A DNA stretch of 5,563 bases from Desulfobulbaceae bacterium. GTDB lineage: Bacteria > Desulfobacterota > Desulfobulbia > Desulfobulbales > Desulfurivibrionaceae. Positions 1 through 5,563 of the stretch are shown here, one piece after another. Each line of letters begins with the position of its first letter. The stretch's first letter is position 1. Made by a program: the position numbers and the translations under genes. The stretch spans positions 1 through 5,563 of the forward strand of contig PWOG01000055.1 in NCBI GenBank assembly GCA_003557565.1. Reading direction: 5' to 3'. The notes under the pieces were generated by a model, which was not told the DNA's origin, did not search any database, and was given only the letters and a program-made list of their open reading frames with translations.

Positions 1-814
1 CATAGCCCCACAGCGGCAGTCCCGCTTCCTTCCAGGCCGGCACGCCGGCCGAATAAACGGCGACGTTGGTGTATCCCAGTTCCAGGGCAGCCGCCGCCGA
101 GTTGTGGCTCAGGTCGCAGTGGTGACCGCCGCAGTAGAAGATCAGCGGGGTGTCTTTGTCCGCCGGCAACTGTCCCTTCTTCTGGTCAAACATTACCCAG
201 GGGATCGACAGTGAGCCGGGGATATGCTCGCCCTGATGGACCCGGGGCGGGCGGGAATCGATGAGGACAAAATTTTCCCGGTCGCTGGCTTCCACCAGCT
301 TCTGAACATGAGGGGTATCGGTAATCAGATAGTTGCCGGCTTCACTCCAATATGGTTCGCCTTCATAGTAGGCGCGGATATCGGTAAAACCTTCTTCTTG
401 GGCGACGACCGTCGCCTCTACGGTGAATGGTCAGGTGGGCCCTCCGCAATAAAAGATCAGGGTTCGATCTCGCGGCAGCTTGGGAATTTCCTCGGCAAAT
501 TTAGGAGTAGGAATGTTGATGGAGCCGGGAATGGTCCCTTCCTGGAAACGGACCGGCGGCCGAGTGTCGATGAGCAGAAAGCTGGTGTTTTTCTCCAGCG
601 TTTCTTCAATCAGTGGTCTGTCGCTATACTCCGCGGCAAGCTTGGCCATAAGTTCCTGGGTGGTAATGCGCAACTGCGGATCCTGTTCCACCTTGGTGGT
701 ATGACCGGCGGCCGAGGGCGCCTGGGCCGAAGTGGTGGCACAGCCCGTGGTCAGTAGCAGCAGCAGCGCGGCCAAAACACTCAGCGCTCCGGTGGGCGAT
801 AATTTTTTAAACAT
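1..814 (-). CDS. Exported tandem-rhodanese lipoprotein, predicted selenoprotein (UGA = Sec128), 3' end cut by window edge
   Basis: At least 271 codons are present and the end lies off the left edge. The N-terminus has a K3-K4 charged start, a Leu/Ala-rich core and LLTTGC ending at Cys25, a slightly non-canonical lipobox, so a membrane-anchored lipoprotein outside the cytoplasm is expected. Rhodanese domain 1 spans about residues 48-160 (DTRPP at 83-87, IPGSINIP at 95-102, active loop YCGGPT-U at 122-128). Domain 2 spans about 163-271 (DSRPP at 186-190, IPGSLSIP at 198-205, YCGGHHC at 227-233, then AVYSAGVPAW at 252-261). The TGA codon 128 lies in the loop between catalytic Cys123 and the helix that finishes domain 1; the frame continues unchanged after it with no other stop. 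Domain 2 has Cys233 at the matching place, and a SECIS-like hairpin follows the TGA. The start is supported by AGGAGG six nt upstream. Rhodaneses carry sulfane sulfur as a Cys persulfide; the place beside a polysulfide/thiosulfate-reductase-type enzyme suggests sulfur transfer to or from that enzyme (inference). The alternative, a nonsense mutation, is less likely. Confidence 0.88.
401..416 (-). promoter_or_regulatory. Bacterial SECIS-like hairpin for Sec insertion
   Basis: In the mRNA, a 6-bp perfect stem GGCGAC/GUCGCC closes a 4-nt loop GGUC. The loop begins 20 nt after the UGA. Known bacterial SECIS elements sit inside the coding region right after the UGA and show a short apical loop with G in its first positions; the Escherichia coli fdhF element also carries GGU in its loop at nearly the same distance. 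The loop would be the SelB contact. No bulged U below the loop is obvious, and the lower stem is weak (ACC at mRNA 10-12 could pair with GGU at 43-45). The match was made by eye, without a folding calculation. Confidence 0.8.
431..433 (-). other. In-frame UGA read as selenocysteine (Sec128)
   Basis: The plus strand reads TCA here, so the minus-strand codon is TGA. It follows YCGGPT (122-127) and precedes PFTVEAT (129-135) in the same frame. Aligning the two rhodanese loops puts this codon opposite Cys233 of domain 2, the usual Sec/Cys exchange. Downstream sequence finishes the rhodanese fold (FTDIRAYYEG at 143-152, then a W156 motif), so ending the protein here would cut domain 1 in the middle. 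No ATG start with a ribosome binding site lies just after the TGA that could begin a separate gene. Confidence 0.85.
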
Positions 815-820
815 AATGGG

Positions 821-826
821 CCTCCT
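821..826 (-). promoter_or_regulatory. Ribosome binding site of the rhodanese selenoprotein
   Basis: The minus strand reads AGGAGG, six nt before the ATG at 814. It is a near-perfect Shine-Dalgarno and fixes the start of the lipoprotein signal peptide. It lies in a 140-nt spacer after the NrfD-like gene (815-954) in which I see no T-tailed hairpin and no convincing -35/-10 pair, so co-transcription with the upstream genes is plausible but unproven. Confidence 0.75.
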
Positions 827-954
827 TCCTGTGGTGAGGTTGACGGCAGCCGGCTGGCGGCGTCGCTTTAATCGGCGGCAGTAAAAATATGTTTCTGTTT
901 GTCCTACGCCGTCCTGGCCCGCTTTGCCGTGGGTCAGATGGCGGGGAAACGTTT

Positions 955-2115
955 TTAATGATGGCCGCGGTCATCCAGGTCAAAGACCCGGTTGGCGGCA
1001 AAATACAGGGCCAGGCAAAGCCCGAACGTGCCGATAACGATGGCCAGTTCGGTCAACGACGGGGAGTAGCGCAGCAGACCATCGGCGCCCACCGCTTCCA
1101 CATCGTCACGCAGCGGCACCATCTGGCCGGCCACCACTGAATTGTAGCGCATAAAGAAGAAGCCGATCAGGGTGCTGATAGAGGCGGCCACCGCCACCTT
1201 CAGGCTCTTGCCCTTGGTAAGCAGCAGCAGCACAAAGGGCAGCAGCATGCCCAGGATGACCTCAAACCCCCAGTAGCTCATCGACAGCGGGCCATTGAGC
1301 ATGATCATCATGGCGTCCCGCTGGCTCGGCACCTGTCCGTAGATGGAGGTCATCACCATCCAGAAGTGAAAGAACAGCAGGATGCCCAGCATCATGGCAA
1401 AAAGTTGGGCGGTGATTTCCATGGCCCGTTCGATATCGGCCGGCATCTTCTCCCGGGCATAGCGGTGGGCGAAAAGCAGGATGGTGATGGCGCAGCCGCT
1501 GATGGCGGCGGTGAGTATAATCGATACCGGCAGGTAGGGGCCGTGCCACCAGACGCGAGCATCGAGAAAACCAAAAACCGAACCGAGGTTGGAGTTGGCC
1601 GCCACCCCGCCGATGAAACCGGCCAGACTGGCGTAACCGACATAGCGGTGCTTTCCCTTGACCATCAGGTAGAATTCCACCAGCAGTACCACCAGGTAGA
1701 TGCTGTAGAGAGTGCCCATCCACCAGATGGGCGCCGATAGGTTGGGGCTTAACATATTATAGATCAGGGCCAGGGGTCGTCCCAGTTCCAGGCCGATGGC
1801 TACAAATCCGGAGAGCAGGGCGATGATTGCCATGGCAATGGCCCGTTTGCCGATCCCTGCAAAGGGTTTGAAGCCGAAAACATGGCCCAGAGAGGAGACC
1901 AGGCAGAGCCCGGTGCAGCAGACCGCGAAAAAGACATAGGTGGAAATCAGGATACCCCAGGGTATCTGACGGTAAATGTTGTAGGCATCGTGGCCCTGGA
2001 TCAGGTAGCTGAGCAGGCCGGCCAGGCCGACCAGGCAGAAGGCGCCCGCCGTCAGCACCCAGAACATATCGCCGCGGGTGTTGATCATTTTATCGTTCAT
2101 TGCAATGCTGTTCAT
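955..2115 (-). CDS. NrfD/PsrC/HybB-family integral membrane subunit, quinone-linked anchor
   Basis: This is a 386-residue, strongly hydrophobic protein with about ten predicted membrane helices (by eye, near residues 17-40, 53-77, 90-112, 132-152, 160-180, 194-215, 236-258, 282-302, 305-325 and 355-375). Family features include the polar-interrupted helix 3 (IGLELGRP) followed by a loop with the WWMG motif. NrfD-family subunits bind menaquinone/menaquinol and pass electrons to or from the attached iron-sulfur subunit without needing haem. The length is nearer HybB-type subunits (about 390 residues, ten helices) than the shorter eight-helix PsrC of Thermus. The start is set at the ATG at 2115: a GTG three codons upstream (2124) is open in frame, but it overlaps the Shine-Dalgarno AGGTGG. 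The gene lies 12 nt after the ferredoxin-subunit stop, as the membrane partner of the A and B subunits. The exact physiological donor is unknown. Confidence 0.93.
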   Translation of the reverse strand: MNSIAMNDKMINTRGDMFWVLTAGAFCLVGLAGLLSYLIQGHDAYNIYRQIPWGILISTYVFFAVCCTGLCLVSSLGHVFGFKPFAGIGKRAIAMAIIALLSGFVAIGLELGRPLALIYNMLSPNLSAPIWWMGTLYSIYLVVLLVEFYLMVKGKHRYVGYASLAGFIGGVAANSNLGSVFGFLDARVWWHGPYLPVSIILTAAISGCAITILLFAHRYAREKMPADIERAMEITAQLFAMMLGILLFFHFWMVMTSIYGQVPSQRDAMMIMLNGPLSMSYWGFEVILGMLLPFVLLLLTKGKSLKVAVAASISTLIGFFFMRYNSVVAGQMVPLRDDVEAVGADGLLRYSPSLTELAIVIGTFGLCLALYFAANRVFDLDDRGHH

Positions 2116-2121
2116 GCCGAC

Positions 2122-2127
2122 CACCTT
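2122..2127 (-). promoter_or_regulatory. Ribosome binding site that decides the NrfD-like start
   Basis: The minus strand reads AAAAGGTGG, with AGGTGG six nt before the ATG at 2115. The GTG at 2124 lies within this motif and has no good Shine-Dalgarno of its own at normal spacing, so a start there is unlikely. The motif directly follows the TAA stop of the ferredoxin-type gene, typical of coupled translation in an operon. Confidence 0.65.
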
Positions 2128-2697
2128 TTAGGAAATATAGAAAAGACTTGGCTTGGTACCCTGTTCCGGCTGCAGAACCCGGTAATGGTGCCGGGCCAGC
2201 AGGCGGAAAACTTCGCTGTCGGGATCATTGAGATCACCGAAAATCCGGACCTTGGTGGGGCAGGTGTCAACGCAGGCCGGCAACTTGCCCTTGGCGATCC
2301 GATGACTGCAGAAGGTGCATTTGTCGATGACCTTGGTCTGCGCAGATTTGTAGCGTGCGTCGTAAGGGCAGGCCAGAATGCAGGCGGCGCAGACGATGCA
2401 TCGCTTGTAGTCAATTTCCACCAGCCCTTCCGGGGTCTGCCGGGAAGCGGTGGTGGGGCAGACCTTGACGCAGGGCGGGTTGTCGCAGTGCTGGCACTGG
2501 CTGGGCTCAAAGCGTTGCTTGAGATAAGGAAAGGTACCCTCGACTCCCTTGCTGGTGATCCAGTTGCGGTAGGTGTCGCGATCTCCGTTGGCCTCAACGC
2601 CATTTTCCCGTTTGCAGGCGACATCGCAGGCCTTGCAGTCGATGCACTTGCGGGGATCGATCACCATGACCCAGCGTTTTTTCTTGTTTTCAGACAT
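2128..2697 (-). CDS. Four-cluster [4Fe-4S] ferredoxin-type subunit (PsrB/PhsB/DmsB/NrfC-like)
   Basis: The 189-residue protein has sixteen Cys in four cluster motifs: 18/21/24/28 (CIDCKACDVAC), 68/71/76/80 (CQHCDNPPCVKVC), 100/103/106/110 (CIVCAACILAC) and 127/130/142/146. This spacing, with the CxxC-x11-CxxxC last motif, is that of the electron-transfer subunit of DMSO-reductase-superfamily complexes. It forms a wire of clusters between the molybdopterin subunit and the NrfD-like anchor. It has no signal peptide, as expected for a subunit that is carried out of the cell together with the Tat-bearing catalytic partner. The length fits PsrB/PhsB (about 190). AGGAGG lies nine nt before the start, inside the end of the preceding gene. 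The gap to that gene's stop is three nt, so the two are surely co-expressed. Confidence 0.96.
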   Translation of the reverse strand: MSENKKKRWVMVIDPRKCIDCKACDVACKRENGVEANGDRDTYRNWITSKGVEGTFPYLKQRFEPSQCQHCDNPPCVKVCPTTASRQTPEGLVEIDYKRCIVCAACILACPYDARYKSAQTKVIDKCTFCSHRIAKGKLPACVDTCPTKVRIFGDLNDPDSEVFRLLARHHYRVLQPEQGTKPSLFYIS

Positions 2698-2700
2698 GGT

Positions 2701-4899
2701 TTAGACCCTCCTGATTTCGACAATGGTTTCATGCATCAGGGCATTGCCGGAGATCGGCTCGAAATGGGACTCCAAAATGGCGGCCTGGGATCCTCCGCGA
2801 TGGTAAACCAGGGGTTTGCCCGGCGAGATGCCGCCGTAACCCGGCGCGTAGTAAACGCAATCGGGCCGGATCCCCTCGGTGACTTTGGCCTTGACGGTGA
2901 CCTGGCTGCCGGTACGATTTTGCATGCGCACTGTATCTCCGTCCCTGATCCCCAGCCGGAGGGCCGGTTCGGGGTTGAGCCAGACCGCGTTTTCCGGCTG
3001 GTGCCAGTTTAACTCTGGAAAAGCTGCAGTCATTGAGTTGGTGTGGATGGCATGGCGGCCCACCAGGAAGCGGAAGCGATCGCCGCCGAGTTCTTCCGGC
3101 CGGCGGAACACCGGCAGCGGGTCCAGATCCCGGTCGGCAAAGTCTTGGCTGTGCAGTTCGACCTTGCCGGTGGCGGTGTTGAATTCTTTGCCGTCCTGTC
3201 GGAAGGCGCCGAATTCCACCTTGGGGATAGCAAAAAAGGCCTTGTCTTGCAGTTGCTCCCAGGCGCCGGGATGATCGGCGACAAAGTCCCGGGCATGCTC
3301 TTCCGGGGTGCCCTCAAAGTATTCGCTAAGCTTAAAGCCGTCTTCATCTTCGAAATAAGCCGCCAGCTCGGTGACGATTTCAAAGCAGGGCTTGGTGTCG
3401 TACATACGGTCGATCAGCGGCTGGCGGAACACCACCGTGGGCTCGATACCGCCCATGCCATAGGCGTTGGGCGGGTCGAAACGCTCCAGGTAGTTGCTCT
3501 CCGGCAGCACCACGTCGGCATGCCAGGCGGTGTCGCTCATGACGGTATCGATGCAGACAATGATGTCCAACTGGTCGAACATCTTCAGGCTTTTGTCACG
3601 GTCCGGCACCGCTTCCAGCACGTTCTGTTTGTAGATAAACAGGCCCCGAATCCGGTAGGGATCAGCCTTGAGGAGCCGATCACGCCAGGCTATCCAGGAG
3701 CCGTCCCGGGGGCTTAAGAAAGTAACGTCGTCACTCTCCAGCCGGGGGCGGGTCAGGGTATACCAGGCCGGTTCGTAAAAATAGGATCGCATGGGCACGT
3801 TGGTGGCCGGCAACAGTCCGCCGGGGCGGTCAAAAGCGCCGATCAGGGCGTTGACGATGGCAATCGCCCGCCGGGTCTGCACTTCTTCCCCCTGCCAGGA
3901 GGAGCGGCGGCCGGGGTAGAACACCGAGTGGGGGGTGGTGGCCAACTCCCGGGCGATCTGCCGGATGTCGGCCGCGGCAATCCCGGTTTCGTCGGCGGCC
4001 CATTCCGGGGTGTACTGCTTGACATGCTCGACCAACTCGTCAAAGCCGGTGCAAAAATTTTCCACAAAATCCCGGTCGTAAAGATTTTCGGCGATGATTA
4101 CGTGGGCCAGGGCCAGGGCAAAGGCCATGTCGGTGCCCGGCTTGATGGGCAGCCACTGGTCCGCCTTGGCGGCGGTCTTAGTGAAGCGCGGGTCGACGCA
4201 GATCAGCTTATAGCTGCCCCTGGGGCGGCTGAAGATATCCATGGTGTCCGGGGTGAAGATGGCCTCGGCCCGGTTGGCCCCGGCCATGATCACGTAACGG
4301 GCGTTTTTCAGGTCGGTTACCGGGTAGGTGCCGAATACCGACTGAAAACCGCGAATATTGGAACTGAGACAAAGAGTGGGATGACGCAGGGAGTTGGGGG
4401 AGCCGAAGACCTCCCGGAACTGGTGCCAGTAATGCTCCTGGAAAGTACCTTCCGAAGAAGCAAAGCCGATGCAGGAACGATGGCCGCCTTCTTCTTCCAC
4501 CAGCTGGTTGGTTTTGTCGGCTATATATTTATAAGCCTCTTCCCAGGTGGCCTTGCGCCACTTTCCTTCACCGCGTTTTCCCGTACGGATCAAAGGGTGT
4601 TTTAACCGGTCGGGGTCGTATGGTGTCCAGGCCCCGGCGTTACCCCGGGCGCATATCATGCCGCGGGATTTGGGGAAGTCCGGTTCCGGTTCCAGGCGTT
4701 TGATCACCCCGTTGACCACCTGACCGCGAAAAACGCATTTACTGGTGCAGATGGCGCAACTGGAGTTGATATACTTGGTTTCCCCTGCCGCATCACGGGC
4801 ATCGGCTCGACGGACAAAGCGCAATCCCGCCGATCCTGCTCCCAGGGCGCCCAGCCCGGCAACTGAACCGGCCAGGAATTTTCTTCTGGAAACTTTCAT
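2701..4899 (-). CDS. Tat-exported molybdopterin oxidoreductase catalytic subunit, polysulfide/thiosulfate reductase (PsrA/PhsA) type
   Basis: The 732-residue protein begins with a twin-arginine signal (SRRKFLAGS at 4-12, then a Gly/Ala/Leu core to about residue 34), so it is folded before export. Cys48-x2-Cys51-x3-Cys55-x27-Cys83 binds the proximal [4Fe-4S] cluster. The likely molybdenum ligand is Cys177, in HPTLC (173-177) after GSPNS (166-170), encoded by an ordinary TGT. The C-terminal molybdopterin dinucleotide-binding domain starts near NPEPALRLG (642-650) and ends with GYGGISPG. Length and motifs place it with PsrA/PhsA-like enzymes (about 750-765 residues) of the bis-MGD DMSO-reductase superfamily, which exchange electrons with sulfane-sulfur compounds outside the membrane. 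Related members act on tetrathionate, arsenate or other oxyanions, so the substrate is not proven. The rhodanese gene in the cluster favours sulfur chemistry. It starts 20 nt after the chaperone stop, with purine-rich AAGGGGA and GGAG upstream. Confidence 0.92.
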   Translation of the reverse strand: MKVSRRKFLAGSVAGLGALGAGSAGLRFVRRADARDAAGETKYINSSCAICTSKCVFRGQVVNGVIKRLEPEPDFPKSRGMICARGNAGAWTPYDPDRLKHPLIRTGKRGEGKWRKATWEEAYKYIADKTNQLVEEEGGHRSCIGFASSEGTFQEHYWHQFREVFGSPNSLRHPTLCLSSNIRGFQSVFGTYPVTDLKNARYVIMAGANRAEAIFTPDTMDIFSRPRGSYKLICVDPRFTKTAAKADQWLPIKPGTDMAFALALAHVIIAENLYDRDFVENFCTGFDELVEHVKQYTPEWAADETGIAAADIRQIARELATTPHSVFYPGRRSSWQGEEVQTRRAIAIVNALIGAFDRPGGLLPATNVPMRSYFYEPAWYTLTRPRLESDDVTFLSPRDGSWIAWRDRLLKADPYRIRGLFIYKQNVLEAVPDRDKSLKMFDQLDIIVCIDTVMSDTAWHADVVLPESNYLERFDPPNAYGMGGIEPTVVFRQPLIDRMYDTKPCFEIVTELAAYFEDEDGFKLSEYFEGTPEEHARDFVADHPGAWEQLQDKAFFAIPKVEFGAFRQDGKEFNTATGKVELHSQDFADRDLDPLPVFRRPEELGGDRFRFLVGRHAIHTNSMTAAFPELNWHQPENAVWLNPEPALRLGIRDGDTVRMQNRTGSQVTVKAKVTEGIRPDCVYYAPGYGGISPGKPLVYHRGGSQAAILESHFEPISGNALMHETIVEIRRV

Positions 4900-4919
4900 G
4901 GTGCTCCAACTCCCCTTGT

Positions 4920-5447
4920 TTATATTGATACAGTACAGTTTACGTCGTGGTTGGTACGACAGGCCTCAAGGAGCTTCAGAGTCTTCTGAAGCTCCTTTGC
5001 CGCCGCGGCGTAAAACCCCACCTCGTCATGTTCTTCCAGGGCAGAGGCGAAACGTTCCGGCCAGTCTCGGTAATAACGGTTGACGAGGGATTCAATGTCC
5101 AGATTCGGTGATTGCCGGGCCTCGGCCAGCAACAGGGCCAGGGTCTCCAGCATGGCCGGAATGTGATCGGGAGGATGGCCGGAGCTGATGACAATACCTT
5201 GCTGTCGGCAGATGCCGCTAAAATCGATCATGAACCGCTGGCGGTCTTCCTGTTCCAGGTAGCAGCCGGCATAAGGCGGAGCTCCGGCACCTCCACGGTC
5301 ATTGATGAACAGGTGTACATGGGTGTTTTCCAACTCTTCCAGGTCAACATTAAGTTGTTTGGCCAGACTGGAAGATGGGTAGTCGAAGCAACCGGCGAGA
5401 TTCAGCAGTTGCCTGGTATATTCAGGTGCCTGCGATGCTCTTGCCAT
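4920..5447 (-). CDS. TorD/DmsD-family chaperone for the molybdoenzyme
   Basis: This is an all-helical-looking 175-residue protein, short for the family (about 200). It shows THVHLF (42-47), then GAPPYAGCYL (55-64), and SGHPPDHIPAMLETLALLL (89-107), which match the PPY-x3-YL and PPDH-x4-LE signatures of the TorD family. Such cytoplasmic chaperones bind the Tat signal peptide of a partner molybdoenzyme and hold it until the cofactor is inserted. The partner here is very likely the adjacent Tat-bearing catalytic subunit. An in-frame TGA five codons upstream of the ATG (5460-5462) rules out a longer form, and GAGAGGA ends seven nt before the start. This appears to be the first gene of the unit, about 50 nt after a terminator-like hairpin. 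The Cys residues near the C-terminus (163 and 171) have no known role. Confidence 0.9.
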   Translation of the reverse strand: MARASQAPEYTRQLLNLAGCFDYPSSSLAKQLNVDLEELENTHVHLFINDRGGAGAPPYAGCYLEQEDRQRFMIDFSGICRQQGIVISSGHPPDHIPAMLETLALLLAEARQSPNLDIESLVNRYYRDWPERFASALEEHDEVGFYAAAAKELQKTLKLLEACRTNHDVNCTVSI

Positions 5448-5497
5448 GATAATTTCCTCTCATCTGGATGAACAAAAAAAACTACCTGGTGACCGGA

Positions 5498-5542
5498 AAC
5501 TAAAACGGTCGCCGGAGTTGTTATCCGGCGACCGTTTTAGTT
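5498..5542. terminator. Strong, probably bidirectional intrinsic terminator
   Basis: A perfect 19-bp inverted repeat (left arm 5498-5516, right arm 5524-5542) encloses a 7-nt loop (GTTGTTA). The inner part is G+C-rich (GGTCGCCGGA paired with its complement). The outer part is A/T-rich, so on each strand the G+C stem is followed by GTTTTAGTT, the layout of two-way intrinsic terminators. On the minus strand it would end transcription coming from a gene off the right edge, just before the chaperone-led operon. On the plus strand it would stop opposing transcripts. An attenuator role upstream of the first gene (50 nt) cannot be excluded. Confidence 0.8.
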
Positions 5543-5563
5543 GGTTACCCGCAGGACTCAGGC

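Noticed and set aside
1..430. A separate downstream gene encoding only the second rhodanese domain
   Set aside because: After the TGA there is no ATG until residue 208, inside the second domain. The only earlier GTG (residue 174) lacks a Shine-Dalgarno. Residues 129-160 clearly complete the first domain.
431..433. The TGA as a true stop, making a 127-residue protein or a decayed pseudogene
   Set aside because: The stop falls inside the rhodanese active-site loop, the frame is intact on both sides with no further stops, the matching residue in the second domain is Cys, and a SECIS-like hairpin follows. A nonsense mutation would not explain these together.
224..757. Plus-strand open frame of 177 codons
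   Set aside because: It is antisense to the rhodanese gene, has no recognisable motif, and the opposite strand carries two clear domains.
815..954. Terminator or riboswitch between the NrfD-like gene and the rhodanese gene
   Set aside because: G+C-rich repeats such as the palindrome AGCCGGCT occur, but there is no stable hairpin with a following T-run and no recognisable riboswitch core.
2116..2124. GTG start for the NrfD-like protein, three codons upstream
   Set aside because: This GTG is part of the Shine-Dalgarno AGGTGG that serves the ATG at 2115.
1882..3012. Long plus-strand open frame of 376 codons
   Set aside because: It lies antisense across three well-supported genes, its product has no recognisable domain and is a low-complexity Ala/Gly/Asp-rich translation, typical of a shadow frame in G+C-rich coding DNA.
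5448..5497. A sigma-70 or sigma-54 promoter for the operon
   Set aside because: No pair of boxes with acceptable sequence and spacing is visible; the run of eight T's is not itself a promoter element.
5545..5563. End of a further minus-strand gene at the right edge (a TAA at 5545-5547)
   Set aside because: Only about five codons would be visible and stops occur in other frames as well, so no coding claim can be supported.

Overview
The window is one compact, minus-strand gene set read from right to left. It encodes a membrane-bound molybdoenzyme of the polysulfide/thiosulfate reductase type (CISM, DMSO-reductase superfamily) and an exported tandem rhodanese. The overall G+C-rich character, the TorD chaperone, the Tat-exported molybdopterin subunit, the NrfD anchor and especially a selenocysteine-type UGA fit an anaerobic sulfur-metabolising bacterium. 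A Desulfobulbales-like member of the former Deltaproteobacteria is my best guess. That placement is inference from gene content, not from a marker gene.

Layout in transcription order. A 19-bp perfect inverted repeat at 5498-5542 looks like an intrinsic, probably bidirectional terminator separating this unit from whatever lies off the right edge. A TorD/DmsD-like chaperone follows (5447-4920), then after 20 nt the Tat-exported molybdopterin catalytic subunit (4899-2701). Three nt later comes a four-cluster ferredoxin-type electron-transfer subunit (2697-2128), and then a ten-helix NrfD/HybB-like quinone-interacting anchor. I start the anchor at the ATG at 2115, not the GTG at 2124, because the Shine-Dalgarno overlaps that GTG. 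A 140-nt spacer (815-954) without an evident terminator or convincing promoter leads to the last gene, a lipoprotein with two rhodanese domains that runs off the left edge.

The most interesting point is in that last gene. A naive ORF call stops at a TGA at 431-433, inside the active-site loop of the first rhodanese domain. The same frame then stays open for at least 143 more codons. They complete the first domain and encode a full-looking second one. At the homologous loop position the second domain has Cys (YCGGHHC versus YCGGPT-UGA). Twenty nt after the TGA, a 6-bp G+C-rich hairpin presents a GGUC loop, matching a bacterial SECIS element. The TGA is therefore best read as selenocysteine (residue 128) in a C-x4-U motif.

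Proposed working model (inference): the A and B subunits and the NrfD anchor form a periplasm-facing quinol-linked sulfane-sulfur reductase (or an oxidase running in reverse). TorD matures the A subunit. The lipid-anchored Sec/Cys double rhodanese handles persulfide or polysulfide sulfur next to the enzyme, as the unrelated-length periplasmic rhodanese Sud does for polysulfide reductase in Wolinella. No RNA genes, insertion sequences, CRISPR arrays or gene-free stretches above 300 bases are visible.
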